Positions 29,126 through 40,673 of a stretch of DNA of 64,000 bases are shown here, piece after piece. How positions within the stretch are numbered: the stretch's first letter is position 1; the number at the start of each line of letters is the position of its first letter. The notes beneath the pieces are model-generated. The model was not told where the DNA came from. It saw only the letters and a program-made list of their open reading frames with translations, and ran no database searches. Origin of the DNA: Flavobacteriales bacterium UBA4466 (GTDB lineage Bacteria > Bacteroidota > Bacteroidia > Flavobacteriales_D > Sanyastnellaceae); NCBI GenBank assembly GCA_905182895.1, contig CAJJDD010000008.1:62001-126000 (forward strand), in the 5' to 3' direction. A program made the translations under genes and the position numbers.

Positions 29126-29367
29126 AATCTAAGTAAGTATTTCCCTCGGTTATTAGGCTCGCTGAAATTTGATTCTGAGTTGTAGAATTTACCTGAGACG
29201 TAATAAATACTTCTAAAGAAACCAAACATAAAAATACCGCTCCAGCAGCTCTTATGTAGTGCGCAGGAATAATAGTTCCCTGCTCTAATTTAGCGGTGAT
29301 TTCATTAAAAAGAGAGTCTCGTACTTGCTAATTTTTTAATTCTAGTAAATAAATCTAATTCTTGCAT
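29118..29367 (-). CDS. Small single-pass membrane protein, anti-sigma candidate, one frame break
   Basis: Starts at the ATG at 29367 (MQELDLFTRIKK). After a frame change near 29315 (minus strand ACGAGACTCTC) it reads RDSLFNEITAKLEQGTI, a single helix AAGAVFLCLVSLEVFI, and a short outer tail ending NTYLDYE. The total is about 83 residues, too short for the usual track. Its stop overlaps the Spy-like start by eight bases. The position between an ECF sigma gene and a periplasmic sensor, plus one membrane pass with a cytoplasmic N-terminus, is that of a minimal anti-sigma factor. No RseA or FecR domain is recognisable. Confidence 0.5.
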
Positions 29368-29393
29368 AGTTATTTGTTTGACGATTTTCAGCC

Positions 29394-29909
29394 TTAAAGT
29401 CCTTCGGTCTGCTCTATGAATTTCTTCAAGTTTGTCTTAGCCCTAGAAAAAAGTGACTCCACTGCTTTAGGAGTTAGCTTCATAATCTTCGCTACTTCAG
29501 CTGTTTTCTCCTGTTCTATTTTTAGTAGTATTAACGCTGTTTTTTGATTTTCAGGCAGGCGATTTATTTGTTGGAATAGTCTTTCTAGATCTTCTTTGTC
29601 CTCTAGTTGAACTCCAGGGTGATCGAAATTAGCGACTTGAATAGTTGTTGAGTCTATGCTTCTCGCTTGAAAAAGTACTTTCCTTTTATTTCTCTTTTGA
29701 GCCTTTAGAAAATCTAGTGAGGTGTTAATGGTGATTCTATAAACCCAGGTTTTTAAAGAAGATTGATACTTAAATTTAGTTATGTTTTTATGAACGGAGA
29801 TGAAAACATCTTGTGTTATTTCTTCAGCATCCTGTGTGTTTTGAACATAGGAAAGCGCCAAGTTAAAAACGGCATGTTTATGGAGAGTATAGATTTCCTC
29901 TAGCTTCAT
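29394..29909 (-). CDS. ECF-family RNA polymerase sigma factor
   Basis: 171 residues. Region 2 is AVFNLALSYVQNTQDAEEITQDVFISVHKNI, with SLKTWVYRITINTSLDFLKAQKRNKR. Region 4 includes RLPENQKTALILLKIEQEKTAEVAKIMKL, then TPKAVESLFSRAKTNLK. This is a typical Bacteroidota ECF factor. It heads a three-gene operon with a short membrane protein and a Spy-like protein, so it is likely held at the membrane until a signal arrives. It is intact. Confidence 0.88.
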   Translation of the reverse strand: MKLEEIYTLHKHAVFNLALSYVQNTQDAEEITQDVFISVHKNITKFKYQSSLKTWVYRITINTSLDFLKAQKRNKRKVLFQARSIDSTTIQVANFDHPGVQLEDKEDLERLFQQINRLPENQKTALILLKIEQEKTAEVAKIMKLTPKAVESLFSRAKTNLKKFIEQTEGL

Positions 29910-30308
29910 ATAAAGTTCGAAAGTTTGGTGCTAAGGTGAGAAGAATTAAAATACTTTCGAAGCTTTTTGTTATTCATGTAAGACAAGCGTTTTCTAGTGT
30001 CAGGTGCAGATAGAGATTTATTTCTTATTTGAAGTTATTGTTCGTGCTTCTAATCATAGAGGGAAGCTGATACCAGTGGGTGGTTAGATTATTCGTCTGT
30101 ATGCTTAATTGCTTAACTCAAGGAGAGTCTCGATTAACCGGCTTTTTACTATTGGCACCTTTTATGGAAGTAGCATGATTGTGCTGGTTAAAAGGTGGGT
30201 GAAATAACTTGAACAGAACCGCGTTAAGAATTTTACTGTAAAAAGGTATTACCACAGCCAGCCCGAACTAAATTTAAAAGATTAAAACCGCTTAAAATCT
30301 ATAATTAA
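29910..30308. other. Intergenic region between the ECF operon and the TPR gene
   Basis: About 400 bases between diverging genes. I find no open frame of interest and no complete TTG/TAnnTTTG pair on either strand. Promoters for both genes should lie here, perhaps including one read by the ECF factor itself, but I cannot place them. Confidence 0.4.
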
Positions 30309-33300
30309 ATGGGGATTAGAATAGGAGTAATTTTATTAGTGTTATCTGCTTGGGCAAATTCAATGTTAGCTCAGAAGACAGCCATAGACTATTCGGAATA
30401 TTACGATTACAATGAAGCGCTTAACTTTTTTGAAAAAGAAAAATTTGCTTCAGCGTTGCAAAATTTTGAAGCGACTATCTTATCCATCTCAGATCCGCAT
30501 CAAGAGGTACGAGTAAATGCGGAGTATTACAGAGGGGTCTGCGCATTATACCTTCAGCATAAAGATGCTGAATTCCTTCTAGAGCGTTTCACTATAGAGC
30601 ATCCAGATAGTCCGTGGGTTCAGAAGATTTACATTCAAATAGGAGATTATAATTTTAAGAAGAGGAAATATAAAAAGGCGACTTACTGGTATAAGAAAGT
30701 AAAAGAACACAAGCTAAAAGGACAGGAGAAATAGCATACAAGTACAAGAGAGCATATTCATATTTCTACGTAAATAACTACACCAAGGCTAAACCAGGGT
30801 TCTTCGAAATAAAGGATTTAGATTCTGAATACAAAGATGCGGCAACCTATTATTATTCTCATATAGCTTATGAAGAGGCTAATTACCAAACCGCTCTTGA
30901 TGGATTTTCTATATTAACGAACAACCCATCCTTTGAACCTATTACGCCATATTACATAGCTCAAATATATTTCCTTCAAGAAAAACATGATTTGGTTTTA
31001 GAGTTCGCTCCGCCACTTATAGATGGAGATGCAAGTGAGTGTGAGAGCGTGTGCCTGAAATAGCTAGAATCGTGGGAGAGTCTTACTTTGTTAAAGACCA
31101 GTTTGATGAAGCGTTGCCTTATCTCGAGTTATACCACAAAGAAACTCCTGAAAAGCATAAGGTGCGCGCTGATTATTATCAGTTGGGATATGTTTACTAT
31201 AGAAATAAATCCTATGAAAAAGCCCTTGAGTTATTTTCGGAAGTTACAGATGAAGAAGATGAAATGAGTCAGTTAGCCAATTATCACATGGCTGATTGTT
31301 ATCTTAAGATAGAAAAAACCTTATGCTAGATCTGCTTTCAAGCAGGCTTTTGAGATGGACTTTGATGCAGAAATAAAAGAAGATGCGTTATTTAATTATG
31401 CCAAGCTTGCTTTTGAATTAAGCTATAATCCATTCCATGAAGCCATAGTCGCTTTCGAGGGGTACATTGAAGATTATCCAGAGTCAGAGAGAAGTGAAGA
31501 GGCGTATGAATTTCTGTTGAATGTGTATATGAAGTCCAAAAACTATGAAGCAGCGTTAAAAAGTTTAGATAAGATTTCCAATAAAGATCAGCGAACTAAA
31601 GAAGCTTACCAGGTAGTTACTTTTAATCGTGCTGTAGAGCTTTTTAATCAGAAAAAGTATGATGAGAGTGCCACTTATTTTAACAAAGTAAACACCTATT
31701 CTGTAAATCAAGATTTAATAGCAGAGGCTATTTACTGGAAAGCTGAGTTAGCTTATAAGCAAGGGGATTATCAGAGAGCAGCCAACATGTTCACTGACTT
31801 CTTGCTTGAGCCTGGTGGCTTTAATTCAGACTGGTATGATGATGCTTATTACAATGCGGGTTATTCTTATTTCAAACAGAAGAATTATGGACAAGCATTA
31901 AGCATGTTCAGGAAATTCTCGGATAACTATAGCGGAGATGATTCTAGAAAATTAAATGACGCTTACCTAAGAATTGGAGATTGTTTTTACGTAGATAAGA
32001 AATACACACAAGCCATAGATTTTTATAATAGAGCTATCAGCTTAAATGAACTAGGTAGCGATTATGCGATGTACCAAAAAGCGATTTGTCAAGGTCTGTC
32101 TGGTGATACGAGATTCTAAAATCAGTACGCTAAATCGAATTATCAATAGTGATAGTAAAGGCAGGTATGTGCTAGATTCGAAATTCGAAATAGCTGAAAC
32201 TTATAGAATCATTGATAATGACTCTAAGGCTTTAGGAAACTTACTTGGGTATAATTGAAACTAATCCAAGCAGTCAGTACGCTAAAAGATCATTGAAAAA
32301 CATTGTGTTTTTGCACCGCAGACAGGGAAATAACACAGAGGCTTTAGCTGCGTTTGACCAGATAGTAGAGAAGTATTCTTCAGACAAAGTGATGAATGAG
32401 GCGCTCCAGCTGGTAAAAGACATCTATATCCAGGAAAGAGGCCTTTCAGCATATAATTTATTGGTGACAGGAAACCCAATATTAGATATCACTACCGCTA
32501 GTATAGATAGTACGGCTTATCAGGTAGCGCTAGATAGCTATTTCGATATGAGCTATTCTAAGGCTAAAGATTCATTTGAAGAATACATTGGCCAGTTCGC
32601 CCCAGGTTTATTCTCAGTAGAAGCACATTATTATTTAGCTGAAATTTATTTCGAAGAAGGAGCGAAGAGCAAAGCTCTAGCCAACTATAATTTTGTGATA
32701 ACACAGCCTGTTTCCGAGTATTCAGAAGGTTCACTAAAAACTGCAGCTACCATTAACTTTAATAATAAATACTATGATGCGGCATTAAATAATTATATAG
32801 AATTAGAGGGAGTAGCGGTGCAAAAGATGAATCTGCTAGAAGCAGAAATTGGTCAAATGAGATGCTACTATGAGTTGATGAGGTTTGATTACGCGCTAGA
32901 CTATGCCCAGCGAGTTTTGGATAATGGGGACACTCCTGTGGAGATAAAGAATCAAGCTTATATGATCAGAGGAAAAATAAGGTATGACAAGGGGAACTAT
33001 GATGAGGCTTACTACGATTTTAAAGAAGTTCAAAAGGCCGTGTCACTTTTAGGAGCAGAGGCTAAGTATTATATGGCTCAAATAGCCTTTGATAAGGGAG
33101 CTTATAAGAATTGTGAGAAAGAAGTGTTTGAGCTAATAGAAAACTTTAGCGCTTATAGTAAATATAAGTTTGAAGGGTTTCTTCTTTTAGTAGAAGCTTA
33201 TGTAGCGCTAGAGGACATATTCCAGGCTAAAGCTACCCTCAATGCACTTATCGAAAACGCCAATGAAGACTGGGTAAAAGAACGCTCAAGAGCGAGGTTA

Positions 33301-33384
33301 GATGAGCTTGAAGCCATAGAAAAAGCGGCATTAGAACAGGGAGAGGATAATGAAGTGGAAATAGAATTATTTGATGAGGAATAA
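30309..33384 (+). CDS. Large secreted TPR-repeat protein, several frame breaks
   Basis: About 1025 conceptual residues with a signal peptide (cleaved after LAQ). Nearly the whole length is tetratricopeptide repeats, with motifs such as YYRGVCALYLQHKDAEFLLE, DYYQLGYVYYRNKSYEKALE, YYNAGYSYFKQKNYGQALSM and YYLAEIYFEEGAKSKALANY. Pieces occupy all three frames, with changes near 30735, 31050, 31320, 32105 and 32240. The stretch 30735-31050 codes in a frame with no in-frame ATG (YSYFYVNNYTKAKPGFFE). TPR arrays bind partner proteins. Its place next to an outer-membrane barrel protein suggests periplasmic support of that protein. Resembles BamD/YbgF-like helical proteins only in general. Confidence 0.75.
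30453..30461 (+). repeat. GCGTTGCAA word, copy 6
   Basis: In the TPR gene, codons GCG TTG CAA, with CA on its left as in five of the nine copies. Confidence 0.8.
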
Positions 33385-33397
33385 AAATAACAGAACT

Positions 33398-35200
33398 ATG
33401 ATAGTAAACAATATACATACGAAGTTCCTGGTGGTTTTAGGAGCTTGTTTTTTCTTCTTCAGTTCTATGCTGTTAGCCCAGCAGGATACAGAACAGGATA
33501 TAGATCTTAACGTGGTAATTCAAGGAAACGCAGAGCTATTCCTAAATGATGCCAATAAAGTGTCTAAAGTTCCTAAAGTAATAGAGTCTTCAGTAGAGTT
33601 GACTCCTATGGTATACAGTTTGATTCCAAGAAAGCCAACCCAGAAAATAGATTTAAAGCCTGTGCCCGCAGCTAAAGTAACCATAGATAAGCCATTGCCT
33701 AAGCTGTTTAGGGCTTACGCTAAAGGAGCTGTAGGGACTAAGTTTACCGGGCTGGGAGAGCTTAGGTTTATGGATGGGTATAATAGAAACGGAACGTTTG
33801 ATTCACACATAAAGTACTTTACGAGTGATGGTTTCGTGAGTCAGGCTGACTCTATAGCCGATTCATTCTCAGACCTATCTATTGGTTTAACAGGGAAGAG
33901 GTTTCTTAAAAAACACTCCATGGGAATAGCGGTGGATTATGACCGTGAAAAAATTCACTATTACGGATATGATCCAGATATATTCCCGGAAAACTTCGAC
34001 GCAGATGATGGAAATAAAAGAATCTATAACACTTTTAGTGTTGGAGCAAATATGAGAAGCTATCAGCGAGACACTACTAAAATGAACTACCGAGGAACGT
34101 TTGACTTTAAGCAGTTTTCAGATAATGTGCAAGGAGTAGAGAATAACTTCATCGTAGGAAGTAAATCTAAATAAATTTGTAGAATCGGAGAATTACGCAT
34201 TAGGTGTAGATTTAGATTATAATCAGTTCAAGCATGGCGTTTTTCGCTCTGAACTAGAGTTAAAGCATACGAATACGGTCTTCACATTAAACCCTACAGT
34301 TACTACGCACAGAAACGGGTTAATAGTAAAAGTAGGGGCTAAATTAACCGCCAATGGTGCTGATGGAACTCAGCTAAAAGTATACCCAGATTTAGAAGCT
34401 AGATACAGCCTCTTCGACGGTATATTTATTCCTTACGCTGGTTTAGGCGGAGAGCTTCATAAAAACAGATATAGAACCATTTCTAGAGAAAATCCTTTTG
34501 TTCAGAGTTTTTTAGTGGATGATTTGGTAAATAGTGATGTGCTCAGAAATACCAATGAGAAGATTAATATTTACGGAGGAATCAGAGGGAACATATCGTC
34601 TGACATGAGTTTCAATGCTAAAATTTCTAGAGCATCGTTCGATAATTTTATTTATTATGCCAATGATTCACTAGTCACTTACGGGAATAGATTTAGAACT
34701 GAGTATGGGGATTTAACGCGAACGACCATTACGGGAGAGTTGACTTACAACGCAGGTGACAAGATTAAGTTTTTCGGAAGAGGCGACTTTTTCATCTATG
34801 ATGAAAGAAAGGCAGTCGAGACAATCGAGAGCCAGAAGAGGCTTGGAACCAGCCTAATAATAAGATAGCCGTAAGCGCTAGTTATAACATAGAGAAGAAG
34901 TTGATAGCTGAGCTAGAAATAGCCGCGCTAGGAAAAAGAAGAGCCAAGTCTTTAGTGGAGATTGTAGAGCTTACTTCCGAGGAGTCGGGTGGAGAGCTCG
35001 TTACGGACGGCAGTAATAGCTACTTCGCGTATACTTTAGACCCATTTGTAGATGTTACTCTAAAAGGGGAATATAGATATACTAAAAGGCTATCTGTTTT
35101 TGTTCAGATTAATAACATGATAGCGGGAAAGTATCAGCGATTTAATGCTTATCCTGTTCAGCGGTTTAATCTAATGGGAGGAGCCACGTATAGCTTTTAA
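33398..35200 (+). CDS. Outer-membrane beta-barrel protein, two frame breaks
   Basis: About 600 residues from the ATG at 33398, 13 bases after the TPR gene. A signal peptide ends near LLAQQ. There is no TonB plug domain, and the body alternates short beta strands with loops (GAVGTKFTGLGELRFMDGY, LSIGLTGKRFLKKHSMGIAVDYD). The C-terminus ends in aromatic residues, GGATYSF, as barrels do. Frames change near 34165 and 34850. The short gap and shared strand suggest it pairs with the TPR protein. Ligand unknown; the TonB-dependent receptor label would overstate the evidence. Confidence 0.7.
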
Positions 35201-35312
35201 CGTAGCTTTCTAGGTCTTGAGTTCTAGCCCTTTTGGCGCGCCATTATTCGGTAGAAATTTTCATTGTGAATAACTGCGAAATTATGTGGAAAAGGTGATT
35301 TATTTACTGGCA

Positions 35313-35321
35313 TTGCAACGC
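35313..35321 (-). repeat. GCGTTGCAA word, copy 7
   Basis: Inverted, in the non-coding region 100 bases before gyrB, so not explained by codon choice. Confidence 0.85.
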
Positions 35322-35422
35322 TGCTTTACCCCCTGAATTCCGTATCTTTACCCTATAGAACATACCGCTGTGAGCGCTGCGGTTTTTCACGTTAATTCGA
35401 TTAAGATTTTAAGACATATATA

Positions 35423-37375
<1,953 letters not shown>

Positions 37376-37400
37376 TTAGCGAGCACATAAAATAGTTGGA

Positions 37401-37428
37401 GCCAGTTCTTTTAGAGCTGGCTTTTTTG
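37401..37428 (+). terminator. Intrinsic terminator after gyrB
   Basis: The stem GCCAGTTCT / AGAGCTGGC (one G-T pair) with a three-base loop is followed by a T run, 25 bases past the gyrB stop. Confidence 0.85.
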
Positions 37429-37901
37429 TTTTAAAGTGTGTTTTCAGCGTTGCAATAAGACAATAAATGACCAAAACTCAGACCTTCTTTTAAGATTTTT
37501 TTTCTGTTCTACGGTTAGGATTGGGTCCTTTTTTTAACAGCAGTTCTTTTGCGCGACTATTTTGCTGGTGTTGGGCATGGGCATGATGTTGAAATGGAAT
37601 CAGTAATGCCTTAGCTGAGCTATTTTAATCTGCACCAGGCCAGAAGTGTTCTAGTCGTATTTTGTGGAGTTTCTCCAGTCAGCTTTGGTGCCCAGTTAAT
37701 TAAACAGATAAAAAGAGTTGGATATTCATTCCCTATATTCTGGCTAATTAGTGCAGCTAAAGTAGTCAAGAGCTCTGTTAATTCAGAGACCTATAAATAT
37801 TTTGCTTAAGATTTTAATCGGCAAGAGTCTATAAGAAATCTCATGAAAAAGACGCTTCAGTATTTTCTAGCTTATTAGAATAGGTGATAGCCGAGATCTT
37901 C
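37429..37901. other. Intergenic region with unassigned short open frames
   Basis: About 470 bases. One copy of the GCGTTGCAA word lies at 37447. On the minus strand two adjacent frames stay open: one from about 37785 to 37625 (NEYPTLFICLINWAP) and one from about 37620 to 37490 (FQHHAHAQHQQNSRAKELL), which could be one small gene of about 95 residues with a frame change near 37620. No start codon is present in the first frame. The plus strand is also open at 37609-37809. I cannot decide whether any is real. Confidence 0.3.
37447..37455 (+). repeat. GCGTTGCAA word, copy 8
   Basis: Non-coding, about 20 bases past the gyrB terminator. Confidence 0.85.
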
Positions 37902-38657
37902 TTACCACCTTCCCTCCACTTTCAGTAGACTCGTTTTTTTCTTAAGCGTTCTAAGTGTAATGAAAATAACAAATGAACCTAAGGTTAGCCATATCCACCA
38001 TGGATTTACTAGAAATTCGAGGCTAAGAGTTTTGTAAAGCAAATAGTTCTTTAATACGTTCAGTAAAAGAAACGAGATAAACACAGCAAAGAAGCCGTTG
38101 TATTCTCTCTTTAGAACATTCTTTATTGAAAAAGACATGCTAGCGTTCGACCATTTACTTAGTTTAGGGATGAATGCTGGAGTTTTCTCAGCCCAATTAA
38201 GATAGGTATGTCCAAATTTCTTTCTTAAGAAAAACTCTTCAGCAAACATGATTCTCTCATAATACAACCAGAATAATAACACAGTAAATGCGCTAAACCA
38301 CCAGCTTCCTACGTAAATAACTATTCCTATCCACATAAAAAAGTTTCCTACATATAAAGGGTGTCTTACTGTGCTGTATATTCCTTTGGTATTTAATACC
38401 TCGGCCACTTGTCCGGCTTTAGTATTCCTGCCCGAGGTAGACTTAGGAGTGAAGCCTACAGTGATAGCTCTAATTAACTGACCAAATAAACTAATTCCTA
38501 GACATATCATACTCCAGTTAAAGCTATCATGGGGCACATCTGTAGTCTCTGTCAGTAAAATCACAGCTACAGCCATGGCGTAAAGAGCCAATGGAAGAAA
38601 ACTTCGCCATCTAAAAAGCCAGTTACCAGACTTATCAAATTCTTCTATTAATGCCAT
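37902..38657 (-). CDS. Isoprenylcysteine carboxyl methyltransferase (ICMT/PEMT)-like membrane protein
   Basis: 251 residues with about six helices. The C-terminal half carries the ICMT/PEMT signature GIYSTVRHPLYVGNFF, with the later acidic pair RIMFAEEFFLRKKFG and YLNWAEKTPAFIP. These residues bind S-adenosylmethionine and the lipid side in the family. In bacteria such proteins are usually of unknown substrate (lipid or quinone-type methylation). It is transcribed alone on the minus strand, opposite gyrB. Confidence in the family is high, in the reaction low. Confidence 0.8.
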   Translation of the reverse strand: MALIEEFDKSGNWLFRWRSFLPLALYAMAVAVILLTETTDVPHDSFNWSMICLGISLFGQLIRAITVGFTPKSTSGRNTKAGQVAEVLNTKGIYSTVRHPLYVGNFFMWIGIVIYVGSWWFSAFTVLLFWLYYERIMFAEEFFLRKKFGHTYLNWAEKTPAFIPKLSKWSNASMSFSIKNVLKREYNGFFAVFISFLLLNVLKNYLLYKTLSLEFLVNPWWIWLTLGSFVIFITLRTLKKKTSLLKVEGRW

Positions 38658-38818
38658 AAGGATGAAATTTATTTTGACGACAAATGTATTAAACTAATGC
38701 CGTACTATTTTACTTAGGTGTGCTGCTGTCATAATCATCGATTAATTAAATTAAAACTCAGACGAAGGGAGTGTGTGGTTATATTAACTACATTTGATTT
38801 ACATAAGTAAATTATAAA

Positions 38819-39940
38819 TTGTTCAGGCTTACCGTCTATATTTTTCTATGCATTTTTATGCATTGTGCTTTCTCTAGTTTAGGGCAAGAGGAAGAAAGAT
38901 ACACTTTAGTGGTTAATCTATACCAGCCCGTTTCCTCCTCAGAAAGTCAACTTTTAGAAGAAATATTATTATCTCAAATCGAGTATTATATTATAGAAAA
39001 CACTTCATGGCAAGATGGGAAAATAACATTTCCGCTTAGCTCGAGAAAGATGGTAAGTAAATTGAATGAGTTGGTGAAAAATGACATTCAGTTTTATGAC
39101 TATGAAGCGAAATATAATTCAACGTAAAAGCAAAAGGCGTGAAAAAGAAAATAGAGAACATTACTGCCGCAGAATTTAACGCTAACCTGAGAGGCTCTCT
39201 TGGTCAAAAACAATTCACGCAGAATGAATTAAATCATCAGTTAAATGAGTTGATTTCTATTATAAAAACAGAGTTGTATGTTTTTGGAGAAAAAGACGTA
39301 CTGGTAAATTCTACAGAAATTTATCCAAACCTAACCAGCCTAGAAAAGGAAGAGTTAATAAAGCAAATAGAAGAATTTAAGGATGGCGAGTTACTGAAGT
39401 TCTATAGAGCTTTCTTATACTGAAATGAAGGCTGAAGATGAATCTGGAATATTTATAGGCTCGCCAAGGAAAGAGGATCTGGCAGATAAAATATTAAATA
39501 TGCTGGCAGCTAATGCACAGCGGTTAGAGCGGTTAGAGTCGGAATTAATTCAGATACAGATGGGTGGGGTAAGTGCAAGTCCTGCTGTCAATTATGAGAA
39601 TGATTTGAAGCTGTTAAGTCAGCTTCCCGAGTCTATGGATTTCTACTTTAATTCGGGTAGTACATGGTTATCTTCAGGATCCTTACTCCAGTTAAATGAG
39701 ATAGTAGAAATTCTAGCCAAGGCACCTTCTATAAAAGTCGTTATAACAGGTTATGCGGATAAGACAGGAGCAGAGCAAACGAATCTGAAATTATCTAAAA
39801 AGCGTGCTCAGGCTGTTAAATACTTTATGAAAGAGAGCGGAATGTCTAAAGATAGATTCATTATTAATTATTATGGAGCTTCAAAATCTGAAGGTTTTAG
39901 TAATGAAGATAGGCGCGTGGAAATCAAATTTTTCATTTAG
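38819..39940 (+). CDS. OmpA-family outer-membrane protein with coiled-coil, two frame breaks
   Basis: About 370 residues. A signal peptide (FLCIFMHCAFSSLGQ) starts at TTG 38819; no better ATG is in frame. An unassigned N-terminal domain is followed by a heptad stretch NAQRLERLESELIQIQ and a C-terminal OmpA-like peptidoglycan-binding domain (FNSGSTWLSSGSL, ITGYADKTGAEQTNLKLSKKRA, RRVEIKFFI). Frame changes lie near 39125 and 39422. The OmpA domain anchors the protein to peptidoglycan. A TACATTTG (-7 match) sits about 25 bases upstream. Its position alone does not tell its partner. Confidence 0.75.
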
Positions 39941-39975
39941 AAATTTGAGCTAATATCATCCCGAGATTAGCTCTG

Positions 39976-40590
39976 ATGAAAATAATTTGTATAGGAAGAA
40001 ATTATTTAGAACATGCTAAGGAATTGAATAACCCAGTTCCTAGTGAGCCTATTTTTTTTTTAAAACCAGATTCTTCTATTCTGCCTAGTCGCACAGCTTT
40101 TTACATCCCCGATTTTTCTGATGATGTGCAATCTGAGGTGGAGTTGGTGTATAAAATCTGCAAACTTGGAAAGCATATATCAGTAAAACACGCAGAACGT
40201 TACTATGATGAGATTGGTCTGGGAATTGACTTTACTGCTAGAGATGTCCAGTCTGAGCTAAAGTCAAAAGGCCATCCATGGGAAAAGGCCAAGGCCTTTG
40301 ATGGGTCAGCTGTGATTTCTCGTCATTTTTTTCCGAAGAGTCATTTTGACGATTTAAAAAACATTAAGTTTTCTCTAAACCAGAACAGGGAAACAGTACA
40401 AACTGGTAATAATAGGGATATGATGTTCGATATAGATACCATTATCAGCCATGTTTCTCAGTACATGACTCTAAAGATGGGAGATCTTATTTTTACGGGT
40501 ACGCCAGCGGGTGTTGGACGCGTGGAACGTGAAGATGTTCTTAAAGGGTTTATCGCTGACAAAGAAATGTTTAAGGTGAACATAAAGTAA
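39976..40590 (+). CDS. Fumarylacetoacetate hydrolase (FAH)-family enzyme
   Basis: 204 residues, a little short for the family but complete. Visible are the opening KIICIGRNYLEHAKEL, the metal-binding SEVELVYKICKLGKHI, IGLGIDFTARDVQ and the C-terminal TGTPAGVGRV. Family members hydrolyse C-C bonds or decarboxylate (fumarylpyruvate, oxaloacetate) using Mg or Mn. A cytosolic carboxylate enzyme of broad assignment is all that can be said. It is isolated, read in the same direction as the OmpA gene 35 bases upstream. Confidence 0.85.
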   Translation: MKIICIGRNYLEHAKELNNPVPSEPIFFLKPDSSILPSRTAFYIPDFSDDVQSEVELVYKICKLGKHISVKHAERYYDEIGLGIDFTARDVQSELKSKGHPWEKAKAFDGSAVISRHFFPKSHFDDLKNIKFSLNQNRETVQTGNNRDMMFDIDTIISHVSQYMTLKMGDLIFTGTPAGVGRVEREDVLKGFIADKEMFKVNIK

Positions 40591-40621
40591 TGCGCAATCC
40601 GTCTCGGAAACTGAAGACAAA

Positions 40622-40650
40622 AAAAGCGACTCCATGCTGAAGTCGCTTTT
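40622..40650. terminator. Bidirectional intrinsic terminator
   Basis: The stem AAAAGCGACT / AGTCGCTTTT with a nine-base loop lies between converging genes, with A and T runs on the outer sides. Confidence 0.85.
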
Positions 40651-40673
40651 CATTTATACTCTTATGGCGAAGC

